Assembly (NCBI RefSeq): GCF_009389715.1
Contig: NC_052397.1
Location: forward strand, 17,184,129 to 17,248,128
Reading direction: 5' to 3'
DNA length: 64,000 nucleotides
From: Phoenix dactylifera
Taxonomy: Eukaryota; Streptophyta; Magnoliopsida; Arecales; Arecaceae
Positions 1 through 12,200 of the stretch are shown here, one piece after another. Both the position numbers and the translations under genes were made by a program. The stretch's first letter is position 1. Each line of letters opens with the position of its first letter. A model generated the notes under the pieces. It was not told the origin of the DNA. It ran no database searches and worked only from the letters and a program-made list of their open reading frames with translations.

Positions 1-1714
1 GGCAGCTCCCCATCTTCTGTTTATACGGTACTGTTGGCGTAGTTGGCTATATAGGTGGCCACCAAGCCTGCAATCCTATTGACTTCTTCTCTAAATAAAT
101 ATTTAGCCGAAATAATTTTTTCATCTCCCATCATTGTTTAGATATCACGAAAAAATTACCGACAACGATTTTTGTATTCTCACTTTCTTTTCTCTGCACC
201 CATTCTTTTTTTTTTTTCCGCTGAAATCTCTGCACCCATTCTCGCAGCTTGCTTTCTACGCTGCTTCTGCATCACGTGAGCCACTTCCGTGCTGTCTCTT
301 TTTCCTAAGTGTGCTCGACGTATCAAATCCGAAACGGACGGTTGTCTAATCAACGTCTGCTTTGGACTTGATAAGGTGAATGAGCAATGGAAGCCACATA
401 TTCGAACATTACACCGCGTATAAACCGGAGACATCCGATGGCTCGACATGGATAGGATCCCAGAGACTGGTCCATAGTCAAATCATCGGGTCTGATCTGG
501 TTGCAGAATCTAATGAGCCATTGCTGCCGGAAACTAGGTAGGGGCAGGTAGGCTAGTCTATTATCAACTGTTCCTGTTTAACGATATGATTTCAAGAGAC
601 CTCGCTAGCTTTGTTACATGGGAACATTATTTTCTATATAATCTTATGATCGCCTAAATGCTCTCTCTTTTCTGCAATGTAATTAAAAACATGGATTCTA
701 GGATGTATGTATGTATATGGTCTCCCTCATGTCACTTCTTAAAAGACAAGTCGCATCATCCCACGTACAGGAGTGTGGACATTTTGCAGCCTTCATCATG
801 TGACCTTCTCCGTAGCTTTCAGCATAACTAGTCCATTGTCATGATCAATCAGCCTAACAAACGGAATGTTTTAGTTTACATCCATTTTGGTGGAACTCAA
901 GGGTCTCTTTTGACATGACAAGATGCAATGTTTGCTAAATAAATTCTCGCATCGATGGGAATTCTTAATTTTGATATTCCTTGTGATTTCGAACTTTTGA
1001 TATTCTATTATTTTTGGGCTATATATTTCAAGATATTCTTAAATTTGAGTAATATCTTCTCTTGTATCTTCCATGCCAAAGAATTATATTCATTTTTCTT
1101 CGCGCCCATCCATCTATGGATCATTTCACTGCTTATTTTGATATCCATGCAGATGAATGAATGATAAAGTTCTTAGTACTTTGAGATCTATGTAGTAGAT
1201 GATTCGAGAGCTTTTGCACGAAGGATACAATGGCAATGTTGCCTTCTTTTTTCACAGCCAACTCTTTATTTGCCTTCTCTTTGGATTCATGCGGGCGTAC
1301 AAAAGCAGCAATTTTTAAGAGGTGACGACGTGTTGTCTAAGAATTTGGGCAACGAATTAGTTCTATTTGCTGCTGCGAGTAACATAAAATATTATATATA
1401 TATATATATATAGATTAGTGAATTACCATTTTCATAAATTTAGAATAGTATTATAAAAAATAAACTATTAAAAAAATAAAAAATTAAAAAGATCTTGCAT
1501 AGATGGAGGCATGTAAAGTACACTATTATAAAAATATGATTCGGCCCCTACATGGGGCGTGCGGGCACCCGAAGGCTTAGCCCTAAAGACTCCTTAATTT
1601 ATTTAGAAAAGAAAGAAGAGGTAGAAGAAAGATCGGAACAATCTTAGAACAGAGAAATATAAGTATGTTTGGATATATTATAAGGAGTCTATTTATAGGC
1701 TCACTCTCTAAATA
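1..1714. other. Intergenic spacer, no gene seen
   Basis: AT-rich sequence with short open frames only. None has a recognisable domain, a splice pattern or a conserved motif. A short (AT) run lies near 1393-1412. I see no RNA gene here. Confidence 0.6.
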
Positions 1715-2150
1715 ACCGAGGCCCGATTGGTGGCGGTCGGGGGACGTCGGATCTTCAAGCAGACGGTGATCGGGGCGGAGGCCAGAATGGCGAAGGAGGG
1801 CGTCTCCTATGCGAGGCATGTGTTGAGGGCGGATCACATTATTCTTGAGGGGGACTCGGCCACGGTGATCGACTGAATTTGGGACTCGGGCAGTGACGCC
1901 AGCGGGTTGCGATTGATTCATGATGTCCACCGACTTTTGGGCGAGTGTTCCTTTCGCCGGGCCACTCACGCCTACAGGAAGGCTAACAGTGCGGCGGACT
2001 GGATGGCATCCTTCGCAACTCATCACTTTGGGGGTTTCACTTGAGACAACCTATCCTTGGTTCCATCATTTTTGTATTCTTTTATCCTTTTTGATCATAT
2101 AGGCAGCATCTACACCCGTTGTATGTAAGCCGCCGTTGTAAAAAAAAACG
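1715..2150 (+). mobile_element. LINE 3' end: RNase H-like remnant with A-rich tail
   Basis: Plus-strand translation shows the end of the RNase H-like domain typical of plant non-LTR retrotransposons. The motif EGDSATVID lies near 1850-1875, is followed at once by a TGA where Trp is usual, and then by ANSAADWMASFA near 1986-2025. A short T-rich 3' region and an A-run near 2140-2148 follow, as in the 3' end of a LINE. The in-frame stop and the missing upstream reverse transcriptase show a dead, 5'-truncated copy. The left boundary is approximate. Confidence 0.7.
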
Positions 2151-4168
2151 AGCAAAAGTTTTAAAAATACATAATATTTCAAAAACATCTTGTGTCTTTG
2201 AAAATCAATATTTTTTCAGAAAAATTCTAACTCTCAAAAACAAGATATCTAACAAAAAAAAATATTTTAAAATATTTAAACCAATTAAAAATAAAAAATA
2301 AAAGTAATTTATTTTTAAAAAAATAATTTTGTGGGAAAAATTAAAACTCCAGGACGTAGTAGCAGCAATCTGTTCCCGTGGAGAGCAAAAAAAAAAAACC
2401 CAGTGGGAGAGCGTGGCAGAGTCCTATCAATAAAAAAAAGAAAGCACGGCGGAAAGAAGATGGTACCACAACGATGTGCTTCTGGGCGTCGCGTGTATTT
2501 ATGACCTGCTCTCACCAACCCTTTTAAACTATATAACTCGCCATTTATGGACTGGCTCGATGGGTTGATCTCTGACTCGGTTCCTTGTGCCGAAGCTATC
2601 ACGGAATTAGCCCACAAACAAGACAGCACGAACCACTCATTCTACTTTCAGCTTTTCCCTCCCAAACCTCAATTCATCATATAATAAATGAGTTATATGC
2701 AAGTACACGCCACCACCATGGGAACTCAATGATTGATCCTGTTTCTAACCTCCTTCGTGATGTACCGCATCTCCACTGGGTCCCACGGTATCCGAGATCG
2801 TACATCCTCGTGGCATGTAGTGATTTGTTAGAAGGTGGCGGACGCTGTTTGCTGGAGAAGATAGGCCACGGGCCTGGGAAAAGGATGCACAGAGCCATCA
2901 AGATGGTACCATGATAGTAAGGAACAATAACCTCGTTCGAATTATCCCAGTTCTCCCAATTCGAAATACACGGACGTTGATTAAATTCGAAGATCGGATG
3001 CCCTACGTCCGGTTGATTCGTTGGCGATTATACTTTCCTTCCACTATAGCTTGATGGTGCTAGATGTGATGTACTCATCTTTGGATGAAAAGGATATGAG
3101 TAAAATGGTGTCCACCCATATCGAACTTTTTTTTTGGTGAGATGGTAGTCTAGTGGAAGCTGCTATGCGGAGATTGGCTCGTCCTTTTCTTTCTCTACCT
3201 TTTTTTTCACCCTAAAAAACAAAAAAAACGCACGAGAAAAGGAGGGTACGGTACGTTGTACTGCGAAACAGAGTGAAAACTGAGGACGATGGAATGGAAG
3301 CCCAGAATGTAAAGGCCTTTTGGCTTGTCGTTTAGCTCTTCCCCCCCCTTCGACGCGTGGGAGTACGGTGGACCAAAGGTGTTGCGTTGGAGTTCGCGAC
3401 ACGCATGATCAAACGGCTGCAAGCGGAGATGATACACCGTATGCCAGGTCGATATGGGGTTTCTGATTGCTGGTCGTCCATTTTTGATGAGAATTCAGAG
3501 ACCGAGACCGTACGAATGGATGGTGGGGTAGGACACGTGGACGGCTGAGGAGGAAGGGGACTGGGCATCACATGGTAGGCATTTATGCAGCAGGTCCACG
3601 TTTTCAGTTTATGGAGGTTGGTCAAGGCTTTCAATTATGGAAGGGAATAACTCGCGGGAACCCGAGCAGTGTCCGTCCTAGGTGGCAGATTTAGCACCCC
3701 AGGTTTTGGTCTTGTAGGCCCCACGGCTTTTTTTGGTTGGTCAGAGATTCCCCGGGGGGGATGGAGGTGACTCACGGAGCTTTAATTTTCTCACTGTGGT
3801 GTGCATGGATCCACATGCATCCGCCGGGGGCATACGACAGGGACAGTGCTAGTGTGATGATGAATGCGTAGAAATTTTGATGAAGGTGGTCAAAATGAAG
3901 ATGGTACTTGAGGCTGATATCATGCATGGGCAATTAAGATCGGAAGATTTCTATTCCATCCCGTTCCATGGAGCTAAATTTACTTCTCTTCCTGTTTTTG
4001 CCGGAGGTTCTATACCCATGGTCACCATTCATCCATGCATTGCACAATGGTTGATGACTAGATCATAGACCCAGTATGCTCATGTCCCAAGTTATCTAAT
4101 TCTCCATCGGTCATCTCCAGTCTCATGAATACTTGCATGAACAATGCATGATTGAACTAGAGAATAAT

Positions 4169-4240
<72 letters not shown>

Positions 4241-4335
4241 GATTAGGATGGGAGGAAACTTGGTCAAAGTTACGAAGGAGTGGAGTATGCATGGCATGCA
4301 TGTGGCCCAGAAAATATGGCATGCAACATGGGTCT
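2151..4335. other. Intergenic spacer, no gene seen
   Basis: No convincing coding region on either strand. Overlapping frames on both strands near 2315-2914 and 3160-3640 have no recognisable domain and no splice context. A (CT)n(AT)n microsatellite lies near the right end. Confidence 0.55.
4172..4240. repeat. (CT)n followed by (AT)n microsatellite
   Basis: About 27 CT units (4172-4226) run directly into about seven AT units. The predicted minus-strand Arg-Glu repeat here is only a translation of the microsatellite. Confidence 0.95.
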
Positions 4336-4795
4336 ATTGAAACTGACTACGGGCTGATCGTGGTATTTGTGATTAGATTTGAATGGATTTGAACTCTTAG
4401 TTTAACGAGGACGTTGGGGCTTAAACGTTTAGTCTCATATTGGTTATTCACTAGGTAGATCTTGGATACTTATACATGATTAAGAAATCCAAATAATATT
4501 TTCCAGCTAGCCTTTTTGGGTGAAATCCTACATTGTGATAAATGGTATCTGAACAAATTAGACCCATAGCCTATATAAATTAGGAGATACCACAGCACGA
4601 GTTTATGGAGGCTGATCACGGGCTGATTGTGATACTTGTGATTAAATTTGAATGGATTTGAACCCTTAACCTGATGAAGACGTTAGGGCTTGATTGGAAA
4701 GAATATTAGAGAATCCGTATAGGCATGTGTTTAGTTCTACATTGATTATTCGTTGAGAAAATTTTTGGTATTTATATAGAACTGAGGAAAAAAAA
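4336..4795 (+). mobile_element. Small LTR element, family B copy 1
   Basis: The module containing GGGCTGATYGTG, then TTTGAATGGATTTGAAC, then GACGTT-GGGCTT occurs twice, near 4350-4430 and 4615-4695. Between them is an LTR-like stretch (ATTGGTTATTCACTAGGTAG ... CTAGCCTTTTTGGGTGAAAT). It ends in TGGTATCTGAAC at 4543-4554, a mutated form of TGGTATCAGAGC, the usual binding site for the initiator-Met tRNA primer. Related copies lie near 7575, 18580 and 41190. No coding domain is present, so this is a non-autonomous TRIM-like element. Boundaries are approximate. Confidence 0.55.
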
Positions 4796-5676
4796 ACTAG
4801 TATTATAGCACAACTCATCTAGAATAGAATTTTCCGAGCTGTAGAACTCAAAATTTGTAAAGAAAATTCTGTGCCATGAATGTAGTGACTCGTCTTTGGT
4901 AGTACATTAATTATGCTGATGGTTTGAAGTCAAACGAAGGAATCCTTGCTTTTGCGCCTTTTAAGGCCATGGATCTATGGTTAAACATGTAATTAGAAGC
5001 CTAATCATGAAAACTTGTGGCCCGGTTGAGAATAAGGTACGAGGAGCACGTGAAACTTTTCTACTAATCGATTTTAATACCACTCAAAGGCCGAAAGCAG
5101 CAGCTTTCCACGGCCCCAGCTTAGTAGGATGTTCTGTTGATGGTAGCTCCAGATCCAGAGACCTACCCATGGCTTTCACATCATCCCATCTCCTCTTGCT
5201 CTTCCTGCTCCTTTTTTTTTTTTCCTATCTTGAAGAAAAGCAAGCATGGGCTGGTAGAAAAGAAACATACCTTTGTCTTATTTCATTGTCTTCATATAAT
5301 GATATTGATTGTAGTTGCAATTTGATGTAAAAGAAAACGACCTAAACCCTACAATTTATGCGACAATGTGATTTTAGTGTCCAACTAGCATTGCTCATAT
5401 GTTTAAAACAAGACTAGGGAGACAATGTTTGAGAAGAATTTGGAACGATGAGACAGCGAAGGGTCAAAACCAACATTAGATATCAGGAAACCTTATTGTG
5501 TATAATATTATGTACTCAAATTAACCCTTATTGTAACATGAGATGCACTCATTTTACTTGTGTGAGTATTTTTGGATGCCGTCAAAGTTGGGTTTTTCTT
5601 TTGCTAGCAATTCACCAGGCCATTCTTCTGAGGGCTATTCCCAGTCTCAGGTAAAATTCTCCTTTTTTTTGCTGTC
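4796..5676. other. Intergenic spacer, no gene seen
   Basis: A frame starting at the ATG near 5170 begins with a Leu/Phe-rich run made from CT- and T-rich DNA. I do not regard it as a supported gene. Nothing else is recognisable. Confidence 0.5.
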
Positions 5677-5879
5677 AAAAGTGGGTGCTAGGGAGCTTTG
5701 CAGATTGGCCGATCACTGACCATAGCATCCTTCTAGCCAACTATTTTTCAGCCAGAGAAAGACCTATTTGGAGTGCTCCAATTTGTGGTGGACCAACTAT
5801 TTTTCAGCTGTACATTGGGTAACACCTATATATTTGCCACCTTTCTGGAGCACAGAGAAAGAGCTAAGCACCCACTTTT
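5677..5879. mobile_element. Candidate MITE, about 203 bp
   Basis: The left end AAAAGTGGGTGCT and the right end AGCACCCACTTTT are inverted copies. Similarity continues inward (GGGAGCTTT against rc TTAGCTCTTT), giving imperfect terminal repeats of about 24 bp. The phrase CCAACTATTTTTCAGC occurs twice inside. There is no coding capacity. I cannot identify a target-site duplication with certainty, so the class is undecided. Confidence 0.45.
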
Positions 5880-6744
5880 ATTCTAAATAGTTTCATCTGC
5901 CAGAACTCCATTCCTTTCAAGTTTTTTTGGGATTCTCTTCATCAAACTAGATCTCCCATAGGTAACTTTTAGGAAGATTAGCCTTGTTCCTACCCAAAAT
6001 AAATTCCTGCCAACTCACCTGCATATTATTCTTTCTTCAATACATTCCCATAACTTTTTGCGAGTCCTAGAATGCTAGCCTTTTTCCATGCCTTCGAACA
6101 TGGAGAGAAAGCATCCGAGGACAAAAGGCCATGTGAATCAGAAACAAAATATATAGAAGAGACAGCATCCAAATGAGAAGGAGAAGACAAAGGTTTCGAC
6201 AGGATGTGAGAATTTAGAGGGAACTGTGGCAATTGCATTCCAGCCTGTGGTTTTTGTCGCTGAGACCATATCAGTTCTTTTCTGGGCCTGATGGACACTT
6301 CAATCATGCAAACATGCTGTGGGTCCATCATGAACCAGAGCACAGTGACTGAAAAGCTGTAGGCTGGCTTGAATTTTTCAAAGTTTTGTCGAACTTTTAC
6401 GTTTTCTGAATTCTGAATTGAATTTTTACCCCATATAGCTTAATTTCTCCTAAACCATCTATGTGCTAGAATACTAGGCTAGCTTGTTATTGATCAAAAT
6501 TGTGAGTGTTTTTATATGCACGAAGCCTTTTTCTTATATATATATATACATTGTTTACAAGCACAACAAACATTCCATGATTTCATGCAATCAAATATTC
6601 AAGCCTCCCTACTCTGCAGAAAGTTAGAGCAGTCTGTGTCATATAGTACACGTACTACTATTAATATGTTCTTCCTTTTGGTTCCAATCCCTCATCCCCG
6701 TTCCCAGTGCATTCAAGACTTATAGGGTTCTCTCCATCATTCTT

Positions 6745-6833
<89 letters not shown>

Positions 6834-7574
6834 GGTTTCCTAATAGCAGCAACACCAAGCCTATAATAATTTAGGTTACCGAAGAGAGATACCATTGTTG
6901 CAACCTTGTGTTCATAAGTGGCCAATTGGATTCATATAAGAGTGGGTAGGTAATTATTTCTCATGAGAATGTAATCAAAGGGTGGTGTCACATGTGAACA
7001 TGTCCTCTACTTAAGAGAAGCTCAAATAAAGAACACTAATGGTGTCACATCACTGCCTACATCCATGACATTCTTGACAGAGGCACTGGATCTTTTTATA
7101 TTTTCCAATGACCCGAAGTGTCTGAGGAAAATCTCGAGAAGAAGCGAGCCAGAGGTGATAGCCGGAGTAGCAACCGACAGCCTTGGGAGGTTGGCCTTCA
7201 CTTTATGTAAACATCTGTCTTGAGGGGTTGCTAGAGTTTGAATGGGGAAGCACCACCAGAAGTAAAGATTTTCAGATGCAGGAGCTCACTCCCCTCCAAA
7301 TTGATGACCAAACTCCAAATAGCTTGCTTGTTTGCTTTCAGAGCTACATGCCATGGATGACAGAACACAAGTAACAAGCCTCGAATCAAAGAGGGGTAGT
7401 TTTATTGGGTCCTGTTGGAGTTTTGGTTCCCATCGAGGGATCGCAGAAGAGACTTCATCTATTCCCATCTATTTTCCTTCATGATATGTGAAAGATCTCT
7501 TCCCCTTCCTTCATCCATGTTCATGTCAAAACTATCTTAGAACACTTTCAAAATATGAGGATCCATGCAAACAT
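5880..7574. other. Intergenic spacer with a long AT microsatellite
   Basis: No gene recognised. The 6026-6343 minus-strand frame has no known domain. The (TA)n run inside this stretch is listed separately. Confidence 0.5.
6749..6829. repeat. (TA)n microsatellite, about 40 units
   Basis: An uninterrupted TA dinucleotide run of about 81 bp. It is likely to vary in length between individuals. Confidence 0.95.
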
Positions 7575-7905
7575 GTGCTTACTCCTACATCGGCCGTGCA
7601 TTAGATAGATCGTGGTTATTTATATGTGGCTATGAAAATCAAATAATACATGCATTGGCCTATTGGAGCTTGTCATGGGCCGATCGTGGTGCTTGTAATT
7701 AGATTTAAATAGATTGAAACTTTTAACTTAGAAAGAACGCCATTGCTTAAACGGAAGAGTACATGCATATATTTAATCCCACATCAGCTACGTATTGGAT
7801 CGATCTTGGATACTTTTACAAAGCCAAAAAATTTAAATGATACTTTTTTGTTAGCCTTTTTAGATAAGGTCGTAGGTTGCTACACAAATAGATATTCTTT
7901 CAAAG
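7575..7905 (+). mobile_element. Small LTR element, family B copy 2
   Basis: It carries the same module as 4336-4795. GGGCCGATCGTGGTGCTTGT and a TTTAAATAGATTGAAAC variant lie near 7677-7715. A second LTR-like segment follows (CCACATCAGCTACGTATTGG, then GATCTTGGATACTT, then GTTAGCCTTTTTAGATAAGG) near 7778-7870. The primer-binding site is not clearly kept. No coding sequence. Boundaries are approximate. Confidence 0.45.
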
Positions 7906-9286
7906 GTATCCCTTCTTTTATTCTATCAGTCTACTAAAAATACTTGGAGCACTCTTTGTGCTTAAGGAAAAAAACATCATAAAATTCTTGAAAATTTTAG
8001 TTATAATTTTGTGTGATGTTGCGTTCATCATTGTTATCATCTAATTCTTTTTTCAATACCAAATTAATAGACAAATATAGATGAAGAGCAAACCACAAAG
8101 CTTGGAAGCTCAGGTGACCAAGAGGGAAACTTATCATGCTTTACATTTTAAGTTCAGCCACCAGAGGGCAACTTCATGAGATTCTCCTAACCACAAAAAG
8201 AGCCAGGAACGATGAAACGGGAAAGATGAGAAATTTTGCTTTGTAAGTCTCTCTTTTCTTTTTTTAACATGCGTCCTGTAGCATAAGAAAGTTATTCTGG
8301 CTCCTTAGAGTCCTCCAGGCTCTATATTTATAAAGCTATTTTGTTTTAGGATTTTACATGTACTTTGTAGCAAAATAAAGTTGTTCCAGTATTTGAGTTC
8401 TCCATGCAATCAAACCATCAAAACTTAAAGCACAGTGACCATGGGCTTAAGCCATCTAGCTTGAGCTAGAATGTACAATCGCCGACGATGGAACCCAACC
8501 TACTAAGCCCAACTGTAAATTGGGCTGGGCTTGGGTTGAATATCCTGAAGAATTACCCACAATGGCCAAGGATGGAACCAACCAACTCAGCCCAACCCCA
8601 AATTGGGTTGGGCTTGGGCAGGTTTAGGCACGGCCCAGATTGAGCTTGGGTCGAAAACCCAATCACTGCAGGGTTTGGTTCGGCCTAATATATCAGGCAA
8701 CCCAACCCAAACTGAACCAAAATCATATAAGTACCAAAGGTACATATGCTATATGTACATCTCCATTTTCCAAGATTTCGCTTTACTCACATATGGCCAT
8801 CCCTAGTTGATGCTGTTTTCTTTTAAGATTTTATTCATATGATATAGGATTTTTTGTAGGTGACTTGGTTAAATTGATCCAACCACAACAAATCAACCCA
8901 ATCTGACTGGATCTAACATGCACCAACCCGATTTTGAACCTGAGCTCAAAAGGTCAGGTTGGTTCTGGACAGAAAGATCTTGATGTCTCAAGTTGGGCTC
9001 CAGCATACTAATAACTATTGACCATTAAAATGGGTAAGGTCAAAGTGTTCTAAATCCTTCATTCATCAACTAATTATTCTGCTATAATGATATTTAATAT
9101 TTAACTAATATTTAATATTTGAATAATGATATGCTTTATTTTTTCTTCTGTTGAATTCAAAAGTTTCTTCTGCACCAAAGGTTGTTTGAAACAAAAATGC
9201 TGCATTCATCTTTCCAGTAGCACATCCATGATACATACAGGCAGTAGTACACGAGCAGAATTGTCGCCTCCTATTCCTGCCTTCCA
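7906..9286. other. Spacer with GGGCTTGGG-rich repeats
   Basis: Lies 3' of the malate dehydrogenase gene. From about 8490 to 8720 the sequence repeats GGGCTTGGG- and CCCAACCC-like words, and a weaker version runs to about 8990. Similar word-rich blocks occur near 52080-52330 and 53570-53760. This looks like decayed transposon sequence. No gene recognised. Confidence 0.5.
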
Positions 9287-12200
9287 TCACTTCCTAATGA
9301 AAGAAATTCCTTTATGAATGCTCTCTGCTAACTCTTTTTTCGCCTTCTCCAACCCAAACCTGCCATAACCAAAACATAATGAATCAGTAGAAGTATTACA
9401 TGTTCCCGTATCGAACATTCAATCAACGAAAACATTGTTACATGTAAATGAACAACCAGAGAAATAGTCATGTCAAGTATATGCGGAAATATGTCATCTC
9501 CTTACGAAGAATAAGTTTAGACTCGTCTTCTTTATAGCATGTCATCGATGTATTATCTGAGAAAGGAAGTTACAGCAAAGAGTCTGTAAACAAACCTAGT
9601 GCGCCCTATTGGGCAGAGAGCGTAGAGAAGCTTTCCATGATGCAGAAAAATATAACAGGCATGTTGGTAAATTGATATTTGCATTGCTCTAGTAGACATC
9701 TTAGTGCCCTAATCTGGTCATTTGCAAATTCCCTCAGACATCTTACCTTAGTACAGTCATGGTCATCCTAGATTACCTAAGGAGCACTGCTGCAGAAACC
9801 AGTTTATGGCACCCAAAATATGTACCAGCTGATGTGGCACAATCTTTTGTATCACCATAACATCAGCAGAGTTTACAGAAAATAACATCTCATATAGTTG
9901 AGATGGACTTCTAACTGCAAGGACCAAAGCAACAAGAGACTAGTAATTTGAGTCGCATCACATACAGCATATATTCCAAACGAGTGTCAAGGGGGAAAAC
10001 CAAGGTCCACAAAACTGGTATTGGGAACTAAATCGATACTACCGTTTAGGTAGATCTTGGAGAAAACACTCAAAGATTTGCTGACATGTTGACCAAAGCA
10101 TTGGTTGAACTAAACTTGTAAGTATTTGTCTCAGTCCACCACCATAATATCCATGCTCCACCTTGAGTAGGAGCATTGCAGATCAATAAACTAATTTGTT
10201 GTAGCTGTTAATCAGGTCCATCAGGCCAGCGGGCTACAAATAAACAGAGTTACTTTTTATTTCTCAGTTTTTGTTATAAGACTTCATTTCTATGGAATGA
10301 ATGGGAGGCTGATTTTTTTTTTTCTCTTTATGTTTGGCCTCGCATCAAACAGTGAGAGAACAGCACCGATTTGCTGTCTCTGCAGTTTTATTCCACCCTA
10401 AATTTTCCCTCCATTCATTTTTTCTACTTCTGTTACTCCTGCACTCTAGTCTTTGGTTGATGTGAAAATCCATACAATCCATCACTAGTCATCTGGTGCA
10501 AGTTCTTTGACTCAAAAAGTGATGTTCATCTCAGTTGGATATATTCCATAATGTCTAGACTCATGATTGCTCCTTAGGAGGGGCTTCCAATGTTGGCATA
10601 AAGATAAACAAGTCAAACTATGATCACATCTATTTTTGGTTTAGAATTTAGATTGACAGACAACATCAAATTAAATCTTAGACAACTATTAAAAACTGAC
10701 TACTCTGCAAACACTAGACAGTTGAGCTAAGGTGGCAAACCTTTCATACTCGCTCAGTGGCCCAAGAGGGAAGACTTCCTCAGCCCCACCACGACCTAAT
10801 TGTACTTTTGATGCAAAGAATGGTAGTTCTGTCACCTATAAGAATGAGGTGCATGATAATTTCTTCTCAGAAAAAATTCACCTTGTGATGAAGCTTATAA
10901 TATCTACTATAGTTATTAACTTTTGGTAAGGCAAGTACCTGAGAAGCCACAAAGGAACATTCCACTATGCCAGCATCACCTCTCAATCCCCGCAAGCATG
11001 CGTCTGCAAATTTGGCAGCAGCATATGCCTGCATTTTTCGTTTTATCTTATCCCATCAGACTACTTCAAGAACTTTTTGCAATCATTTTGTGCAGAAATG
11101 GGAACTAACAAGAATATGAAGCCAAGTAGACCAACCATCGACAATGTTGCAGAACCAGCACCAGCTTTTGCCTGCATTAGGAAAGTGAAGATTCATATTC
11201 AAACTACAGTAATGGTAGAATTAAAAAAAAAAAAAGAAGATTGTACATGAATAAGAATCTGACTAATATGAAAAGCATTGTATGATACCAAGGCAGAGTT
11301 CGGAATGCCTCTTAAAGGTTCAAGTTAGACATGAAAAGGAAAGAGTACATTAAGATAAAATAATGCAAATGCCCTAACCTCTCTGAAATATGTTATGCCA
11401 CACTTATGCATTCACTTGCATGACCCAGAATTCAGGCAGTTAAATCTAAAATGTTCTAATTGATGTAAGGACTCTTCTATGCAATTTCTCAGCTTGTACA
11501 AAGGTCAATCATACATTTGTTATGTATTAATTGGTTAAACAATTGAAACCTATCCTATGAAAAGAAAAGGAGATGCAGGACATAGTGCGCATATGTCGCT
11601 AGCAGTCGAGACTATGCTGTTGCTTAGAAACTGATCATACAGCAGTTTCTTTTACATTGCATTTGTTTTTATTAGTACGATGCTTCCCCTTTATCTGTCA
11701 TCATCCTCGTCTCCCATCTTACTCAAATCCAGTATTCTATACTGGGATCTTTCTCTAATTATCAATCTCCGGTGAAGTACCCATTCAATATCTCCTCATC
11801 CTACATCAAGACCACATGATCCTTGTTCCTTGTGCACATAACATGGTTACCTTATATCATGTTACGGATCATGATATATTGAAAGGCATCATCAAAGAAA
11901 ACAAGTAATTTAAGCAATTGTGGCAAACTAAATATCCAAACCCAGGACTGTAAATCCTTATTGACCATGGAGGATTATGTATATATCCTTCAAAGAATGA
12001 CGATGACTAATTAGCAGAAATAAAATGATGGCACAACCAGAACAAGATAACAATCAGTACCACCGTATGTAAGTCTCCCGTTCAACTAGTTGAGAAATAA
12101 TTCAATGCAAAATCAACATGCATTTCAACCCAGGAGCACATATCTAGCTTGTATTACAACATGCAATAGTTGTATATTGAATGTAAGAACTTCTGATAAA

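Noticed and set aside
4092-4322. Arg-Glu repeat protein on the minus strand
   Set aside because: It is a translation of the CT microsatellite. The same applies to the Ile-Tyr runs at 6743-6925 and 56030-56239 and to the Ser-Leu run near 52520.
5170-5330. Possible secreted peptide starting MAFTSSHLLLLFLLLFFF
   Set aside because: The hydrophobic run comes from CT- and T-rich DNA. There is no cleavage-site context, no conserved cysteine pattern and no promoter in view.
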